Origin: DASTDY01 sp035478375
GTDB lineage: Bacteria > Patescibacteriota > Saccharimonadia > Saccharimonadales > EFPC-124
DNA length: 11,082 nucleotides
Direction: 5' to 3'
NCBI GenBank assembly: GCA_035478375.1
Contig: DATIJQ010000030.1
Location: 1 to 11,082 of the forward strand
A program made the translations under genes and the position numbers. The notes beneath the pieces were generated by a model. It was not told the origin of the DNA, did not search any database, and saw nothing but the letters and a program-made list of their open reading frames with translations. Positions within the stretch are counted from its first letter, which is position 1. The number at the start of each line of letters is the position of its first letter. Of the stretch, positions 7,518 to 11,082 are shown in pieces.

Positions 7518-7883
7518 TCAGGGGGTATCGCAGTTGTATGGGTGGTCCTTGCCCTGACCGGACTTGCTGAAGCGGTCACGGCAGATGCACCACGACTTCT
7601 TCGGCCAGTTGTCGATCACGGCAATGCCAGCCGCCCTCAATGCCGGCAAAAGGTAATGGAGCGCCACACTCGCGCGTTTGCGGTCAGGGTCGCAGGGGAA
7701 AAGCAAGGTCTTGTGCTCCCACAGCAGCAAGAACTGGCCACCGTCAGTGACACGGTTCAGTTCCGCCATGAGGTCGACCACTTCGGGCAGGACACCGTCG
7801 AACTCCAAGCGGAGCCACGACGGGTCGTAATTGGTGGCTGGGACAAACCGCATGTCCATCCCGAGTGGCTTTTGCGCCGTCAC
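7518..7883 (-). CDS. Small GC-rich hypothetical protein
   Basis: I do not recognise this protein. The frame is open from a TTG at 7940, but I prefer a GTG start at 7883. AAGGA sits seven bases upstream of it, and a promoter-like pair (7932-7960) would start transcription downstream of the TTG. The product is then 121 residues, soluble and without a signal peptide. It has a mixed hydrophobic-acidic core (SWLRLEFDGVLPEVVDLMAEL), a GGQFLLLWEH strand and a Cys/Trp/Lys-rich end (WPKKSWCICRDRF). Base composition is near 60% GC, with many CTG, GAG, AAG and GTG codons, unlike the neighbours. This suggests recent transfer. The opposite strand is also open here, but it has a poorer start and less protein-like composition. 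It stands alone, divergent from the sortase locus. Confidence 0.55.
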   Translation of the reverse strand: MTAQKPLGMDMRFVPATNYDPSWLRLEFDGVLPEVVDLMAELNRVTDGGQFLLLWEHKTLLFPCDPDRKRASVALHYLLPALRAAGIAVIDNWPKKSWCICRDRFSKSGQGKDHPYNCDTP

Positions 7884-7931
7884 TGCGACATCCTTCCATC
7901 GTCTCGTCTCCACATGTTGTGAAGTTTTGTA

Positions 7932-7960
7932 ATAATACAATCCCTAACTAATAAACGCAA
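7932..7960 (-). promoter_or_regulatory. Candidate promoter for the GC-rich hypothetical gene
   Basis: On the minus strand TTGCGT (7955-7960) and TATTAT (7932-7937) are separated by exactly 17 bases. Transcription would begin near 7925, leaving about 40 bases of leader before the preferred GTG start at 7883. Confidence 0.42.
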
Positions 7961-8023
7961 CCTACACATATCACACGTATAATGCTCATGCTATTTACAA
8001 ATGCATTGTTTTATGTGAAAGTA

Positions 8024-8051
8024 TTGCTTTTTGACAAAAAAGGTGTATTAT
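8024..8051 (+). promoter_or_regulatory. Candidate promoter for the sorting-signal peptide gene
   Basis: TTGCTT (8024-8029) and TATTAT (8046-8051) are 16 bases apart in very AT-rich DNA, placing the start of transcription near 8058 and giving a leader of about 32 bases. A perfect TTGACA (8031-8036) and a perfect TATAAT (7978-7983) also lie in this gap, but neither has a partner box at a normal distance. Which one is used is uncertain. Confidence 0.4.
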
Positions 8052-8088
8052 GAGCTTGTTAGTCAAAATAACCGCTAAGGAGTTGTAA
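8050..8088 (+). CDS. Possible 12-residue leader peptide
   Basis: An ATG with AAAAGG six bases upstream opens a 12-codon frame (MSLLVKITAKEL). Its TAA stop ends one base before the GTG of the sorting-signal peptide gene, and it covers that gene's ribosome binding site. If translated, it could couple or gate translation of the next gene. It conflicts with the TATTAT promoter option, because the ATG lies inside that box. It needs a start further upstream, for example from the TATAAT at 7978. Low confidence; it could be chance. Confidence 0.25.
   Translation: MSLLVKITAKEL
8077..8082 (+). promoter_or_regulatory. Strong ribosome binding site fixing the GTG start
   Basis: AAGGAG lies seven bases ahead of the GTG at 8090. 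It is the best Shine-Dalgarno sequence I see in the window, and it is the main reason to accept the very short gene that follows. Confidence 0.75.
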
Positions 8089-8089
8089 A

Positions 8090-8248
8090 GTGTACGTTTT
8101 AGGCGAAAGCACTAACATCCCACCTGTGTTACCAAACACAAGCGGGAGCATCTTGACAGTAGTTGCTGTCATTACTTTAGCGATTGGTGCAGCCGTGATT
8201 ATTACCACTGTTGCCCGCCAATTGGCTAAAAAACACTACAACGCCTAA
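8090..8248 (+). CDS. 52-residue sortase-substrate-like peptide (LPNTS motif)
   Basis: This short gene has a GTG start with a strong AAGGAG seven bases upstream. The 52-residue product has the three-part sortase signal: an LPNTS motif at residues 14-18 followed by Gly, a hydrophobic helix (about 21-42), and a basic tail (RQLAKKHYNA). Only 13 residues (VYVLGESTNIPPV, initiator included) precede the motif, and there is no N-terminal signal peptide. The peptide must therefore insert with its N-terminus outside, using the single helix as anchor. A sortase cut after Thr17 would leave a 17-residue acyl peptide. The sortase gene lies 80 bases downstream, past a terminator-like hairpin. The motif has Ser where Gly is usual (LPxTG). 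It could be a tiny anchored peptide, a secreted signal, or the leftover end of a larger surface protein. The intact start signals favour a real gene. Confidence 0.72.
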   Translation: MYVLGESTNIPPVLPNTSGSILTVVAVITLAIGAAVIITTVARQLAKKHYNA

Positions 8249-8269
8249 GGGCATTTGTAGGACAAACGA

Positions 8270-8309
8270 GGGTTGGGGCCAGCACTATTGCTGGTCACCT
8301 CCCTTTTTT
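8270..8309 (+). terminator. Terminator or attenuator between the peptide and sortase genes
   Basis: CCAGC (8279-8283) pairs with GCTGG (8290-8294), and the stem extends through imperfect pairs to GGG/CCC (8270-8272 with 8301-8303). Six T residues (8304-8309) follow at once. It lies 21 bases after the peptide stop and 19 before the sortase ATG. It should give many short peptide transcripts and fewer that read through into sortase, which suits a substrate made in excess of its enzyme. Confidence 0.75.
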
Positions 8310-8328
8310 GTTTGCAGGAACTTGGACT

Positions 8329-8922
8329 ATGAAGAAACAACTTGCAACAACATTCGCATATTTAGTAGGTGGTGCATTTATAATTACCGCTGCTATTCTT
8401 GGGGCGCAAGCTTTTAGCTGGCCAGTGCAGGTGCAAGCTTCGCAGGCCACAGTTAACTTGGCGCCTGCAAGTTCTGCTACCACGCAGCAAAATCAACCTA
8501 AAATCGGTGGCACACCTGTACGTATTGTCGTACCAAGCCGCACTATTGACTTAACAGTCATTTTAGGGAGCTACGACCCAAGCACCGGCGATTGGACGCT
8601 TAGCAACAACAAAGCACAGTTCGCCACCAATTCATCTGTCGCCAACAACAAAGCCGGCAACACGTTTATATACGGACACGATATTCCGCAAGTATTTAAG
8701 CGGCTTGAAGGCTTGGTCGCCGGCGACATTGCCCAAGTTTATACCGACAATGGCTACGTTTTTACCTATAAATATCGTACAGCCATCGACGTCGACCCCA
8801 GCAATACCGCTATTTTTAACTACAGTGGTCCATCAATTTTGACATTGCAAACATGCAGCGGCGTTTGGAGCCAACACCGACACTTAATGACCTTCGACTT
8901 TGTTGAGGTACACAAAGCATGA
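8329..8922 (+). CDS. Sortase family transpeptidase
   Basis: This membrane-anchored cysteine transpeptidase cuts surface proteins at an LPxT-type motif and joins them to an amino group on the cell surface. I start it at the ATG (8329), with AGGA nine bases upstream; the frame also opens at a TTG (8308), but that start falls in the T-run of the preceding terminator. The 197 residues begin with a signal-anchor helix (about 9-30) and a Ser/Thr/Gln-rich linker (35-60). The catalytic domain follows: His117 in FIYGHD, Cys166 in LTLQTCSG and Arg174 in SQHRH. All three catalytic residues are thus present. The subclass cannot be set safely; class D, E or F is possible. The stop overlaps the glycosyltransferase start (ATGA), implying coupled translation. 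The short peptide gene upstream is its obvious candidate substrate. Confidence 0.92.
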   Translation: MKKQLATTFAYLVGGAFIITAAILGAQAFSWPVQVQASQATVNLAPASSATTQQNQPKIGGTPVRIVVPSRTIDLTVILGSYDPSTGDWTLSNNKAQFATNSSVANNKAGNTFIYGHDIPQVFKRLEGLVAGDIAQVYTDNGYVFTYKYRTAIDVDPSNTAIFNYSGPSILTLQTCSGVWSQHRHLMTFDFVEVHKA

Positions 8923-10211
8923 ACAACTTTTTATTTACCATGTTTTGGCTCTCGACTGCCATTGGCGTGCTTAATACACTGCACATTGGTTTTTATTTGG
9001 TCAGTGCCAATGTTTACGACATAAAGCAGATGAAACATCGTGCCGAGCGCAAGCGTAGTAACCGTAAATTACCGCTTGTGACCATTGCTATTTCGGCGCA
9101 CAACGAAGAAAAAGTTATTATTCGCACGCTCGAATCGCTTATTAAAGTTGATTATCCGCGCCTGCAAATCATTGTTATGGACGACGCGTCACGCGACAGC
9201 ACGAGCAAGCTTATTAACAATTTTATTGCTAACCACCCTAAATTTGATATTACAATCCGCTACAAAACTAAAAACGTTGGTAAGGGCCGTGCATTAAACG
9301 CCGCAATCCAACGCTACGCCAAAGGCGAATTTGTTATGACGCTCGACGCCGACTGCATTTTGCACCCGCAAGCCATACGCAACGCCGTGCGTTATTTTGA
9401 CGACCCAAGCGTTGCGGGTGTGGCGGCCAATGTGCGGATTATCCGCGAGCCCGGCATCATCAGCCTGCTGCAAATGTTAGAGCACATGATTGGTTACCGT
9501 TCTAAAAAAGCCTACTCGCTGACAAATTCGGAATGTATTATTGGCGGCGTTGGCTCAACCTATCGCCGCAGTGTCATGAAGCACGTCAATTTTTACGACA
9601 CCGACACGTTAACCGAAGACATTGGCCTAAGCATGAAAGTCGCCGCCCAAGGCAACAAACACTACCGCCTAGTCTACGGCGCCGATGTCGTAGCCATGAC
9701 CGAAGGCGTCGCCACCTTTAAAGCCCTGCTTAAACAGCGCTACCGTTGGAAGTACGGCATGTTGCAAAACCTCATAAAATACAGCTATCTTATTGGTAAA
9801 ACCGGCGGCAATTATTCGCGCATGCTTACGTGGTATCGCCTGCCCATGGCGTTCCTCAGCGAACTTTTGCTGCTTATTGAACCGCTGATTTTGGGTTACA
9901 TTGTGTACCTCGCCTACTTAATCCACAACCCAGGCGCAATATTTGGTTCGTACGCGTTGATTACCATTTACCTACTTTTAAACCTTTTGCCCGACGAGCA
10001 CAGCACGCGCCGTGATCGCTGGCGCTTAGCTTTTTACGCCCCAGTCGCTTACTTCATTTTTTACATTATGAACATTGTGCAGTTAGTTGCCATTGTGCGC
10101 TGCTTGCTTAACGTGCGTAAACTTGTGGGCCGCCACAAAGTCGACGGCACCTGGCATTCACCCGAACGCAGAGGCGCTGTGCAAGTTAAGTTTAGTAAAG
10201 GTATTGCGTAA
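8919..10211 (+). CDS. Family 2 processive glycosyltransferase (PgaC/IcaA/NodC-like)
   Basis: This 430-residue membrane enzyme should polymerise a sugar from a nucleotide donor and pass it across the membrane, as poly-GlcNAc, chitin-oligomer and hyaluronan synthases do. An N-terminal helix (about 5-28) precedes the GT-A domain, with VMDDAS (Asp88-Asp89), the metal-binding DAD (143-145), TED (232-234, probable catalytic Asp) and QRYRW (273-277), the processive-synthase signature. Three or more C-terminal helices follow (about 311-334, 341-358, 372-395). All key motifs are intact. The ATG lies inside the sortase stop (ATGA), and a polysaccharide deacetylase gene follows 71 bases downstream of its stop by my preferred start, or 11 by the alternative. 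The pairing with a deacetylase points to an N-acetylated polymer, but the sugar is inferred from context. Confidence 0.9.
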   Translation: MNNFLFTMFWLSTAIGVLNTLHIGFYLVSANVYDIKQMKHRAERKRSNRKLPLVTIAISAHNEEKVIIRTLESLIKVDYPRLQIIVMDDASRDSTSKLINNFIANHPKFDITIRYKTKNVGKGRALNAAIQRYAKGEFVMTLDADCILHPQAIRNAVRYFDDPSVAGVAANVRIIREPGIISLLQMLEHMIGYRSKKAYSLTNSECIIGGVGSTYRRSVMKHVNFYDTDTLTEDIGLSMKVAAQGNKHYRLVYGADVVAMTEGVATFKALLKQRYRWKYGMLQNLIKYSYLIGKTGGNYSRMLTWYRLPMAFLSELLLLIEPLILGYIVYLAYLIHNPGAIFGSYALITIYLLLNLLPDEHSTRRDRWRLAFYAPVAYFIFYIMNIVQLVAIVRCLLNVRKLVGRHKVDGTWHSPERRGAVQVKFSKGIA

Positions 10212-10282
10212 AGGTTTTTATTATGGTATTGTTAGCATCAATTAAAGAGCTGGGCGCTAAAAATGCCCGCGGAGACCACAGC

Positions 10283-11082
10283 ATGTTTAAAAAAGTTTGG
10301 AGCGGTATCGCCGCTATTATCGCTATTGGCGCAATCAGCGTCAGCCAGGTTGCGCCTGTTTTTGCAGCTGTAACCGCACCCGCACCCAGTGCGAAAGTAT
10401 CATTTACGTTTGACGATGGTTTGGCCAGCGCGTCTACCCAAGCCCTGCCAACACTCGCTAAATACGGTTTAACCGGCACCGACTATGTTATTACTGGCTG
10501 CATTGGTATGACCAAAGCGCCAAACACTTGCCACGCCAACACCGACGCCACTTACATGAGTTGGGCTCAGGTGCAAGCTTTGCAAGCTAAAGGCTGGGAA
10601 ATTGGTTCGCACACCGCGACTCACCCTTACCTGGCGACAAGCGACGCCACCGACGGTCAACCAAATGTCTTGACTCCAACCCAAGTTACGCAAGAACTTG
10701 TTAACAGTAAAAACACGTTAGCTACTTACGGCATTAATGCGGTTGATTTTTCGAGTCCATACGGCGACTACAACAACGCCACGCTAGCCCAAATTGCCAA
10801 ATACTACCAAAGCCACCGTGGTTTTGCCGACGAAAATAACAACATTTGGCCGTACAACGACTACTTACTAAATGACTTCCGCGTACAAGAAGGCGTCACC
10901 GTCGCCCAAGTCGAAGCCAAAATCGACGCCGCCATTGCCAACAAACAATGGTTAGTGCTCACCATGCACGACATTATGACCAAGCCAAGCACCAGCCCCG
11001 ACGACTACCAGTACAGCACCGCCGAGTTGGACCAAATCGCCGCCTACGTTAAAGCCAAGCAAACCGCCGGCCTAATCACCAG
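10283..11082 (+). CDS. Secreted NodB-type polysaccharide deacetylase, partial at the window edge
   Basis: This gene removes N-acetyl groups from a polysaccharide such as poly-GlcNAc, chitin-like chains or peptidoglycan, and it runs off the window. Starting at 10283 (GGAG eight bases upstream) gives a clear signal peptide: MFKK, a hydrophobic core and a VFA/AV cleavage site near residue 28. An ATG at 10223 (AAAGG eight bases upstream) is possible and would add 20 residues. The NodB motifs are present: FTFDDG with Asp44 and Asp45, SHTATH with metal ligands His110 and His114, a SPYGDYN segment (Pro159-Tyr160-Gly161) and LTMHD (His229). The Arg common before the PYG motif is replaced by Ser. An insert with Cys73 and Cys83 may form a disulfide outside the cell. 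It likely acts on the product of the preceding glycosyltransferase. The last visible codon is incomplete. Confidence 0.9.
   Translation, partial: MFKKVWSGIAAIIAIGAISVSQVAPVFAAVTAPAPSAKVSFTFDDGLASASTQALPTLAKYGLTGTDYVITGCIGMTKAPNTCHANTDATYMSWAQVQALQAKGWEIGSHTATHPYLATSDATDGQPNVLTPTQVTQELVNSKNTLATYGINAVDFSSPYGDYNNATLAQIAKYYQSHRGFADENNNIWPYNDYLLNDFRVQEGVTVAQVEAKIDAAIANKQWLVLTMHDIMTKPSTSPDDYQYSTAELDQIAAYVKAKQTAGLIT

Noticed and set aside
7512..7922. Rightward 136-codon frame opposite the GC-rich hypothetical gene
   Set aside because: Open because of high GC on both strands. Its start has poor ribosome-binding spacing, and its composition (His/Arg/Gln-rich, no clear core) is less protein-like than the leftward frame, which has a promoter-like pair and AAGGA.
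7978..7983. Perfect TATAAT as the promoter of the sortase locus
   Set aside because: No acceptable -35 box lies 16-18 bases upstream and no extended -10 is present. It is kept only as an alternative start for the possible leader peptide.
10192..10693. Two leftward frames opposite the deacetylase gene
   Set aside because: The rightward frame encodes a signal peptide and all NodB motifs, so the opposite frames are shadows.
1..11082. CRISPR arrays, tRNA or rRNA genes, insertion sequences, recoded stop codons
   Set aside because: I found no regularly spaced repeats, no transposase-like frame and no RNA gene by eye. TGA ends the sortase gene normally, so there is no sign of UGA recoding.

Overview
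The window looks like chromosomal DNA from a small-genome bacterium with a Gram-positive-type envelope. A member of the Patescibacteria/CPR, perhaps Saccharibacteria, is my best guess. The guess rests on a compact layout (short gaps, overlapping stops and starts), moderate base composition, a sortase with a short sorting-signal peptide, and several proteins without clear relatives. TGA serves as an ordinary stop, so a UGA-recoded lineage is unlikely. The lineage is inference; no rRNA or other marker gene is present.

Left part (1-4516). The 3' end of an MgtA-type magnesium P-type ATPase gene runs rightward and meets, tail to tail and overlapping by 74 bases, a leftward run of three closely spaced genes. 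In transcription order these encode a membrane-anchored protein with two Ig-like repeats and a beta-propeller-like ectodomain, a phospholipase D-superfamily protein, and a TrmH/SpoU-type RNA methyltransferase. The leader ahead of this run (4270-4450) holds two hairpins and a weak promoter candidate.

Middle (4452-7440). A leftward 370-residue protein of uncertain function, with weak resemblance to ATP-grasp/PEP-synthase ATP-binding domains, ends at a good intrinsic terminator. Upstream of it is a leftward OmpR-family response regulator and histidine kinase pair that shares one base between stop and start and ends at its own terminator.

GC-rich patch (about 7441-7890). A short leftward hypothetical gene and a long GC-rich hairpin sit in DNA of about 60% GC, against roughly 45-53% in neighbouring genes. 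They look like a transferred insert.

Right part (7941-11082). This is a rightward envelope locus. A 52-codon GTG-start gene, not listed by simple ORF finding because it is so short, encodes a peptide with an LPNTS sorting motif, a membrane segment and a basic tail. A terminator or attenuator with a six-T run follows. Next come a complete sortase (His, Cys and Arg visible), a family 2 processive glycosyltransferase overlapping it by ATGA, and a secreted NodB-type polysaccharide deacetylase that runs off the window. Together they suggest synthesis and deacetylation of a surface polysaccharide, perhaps poly-GlcNAc-like, coupled to sortase anchoring of a tiny peptide. This is the most interesting system in the window. 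The peptide's function and the link to the polysaccharide are inference.
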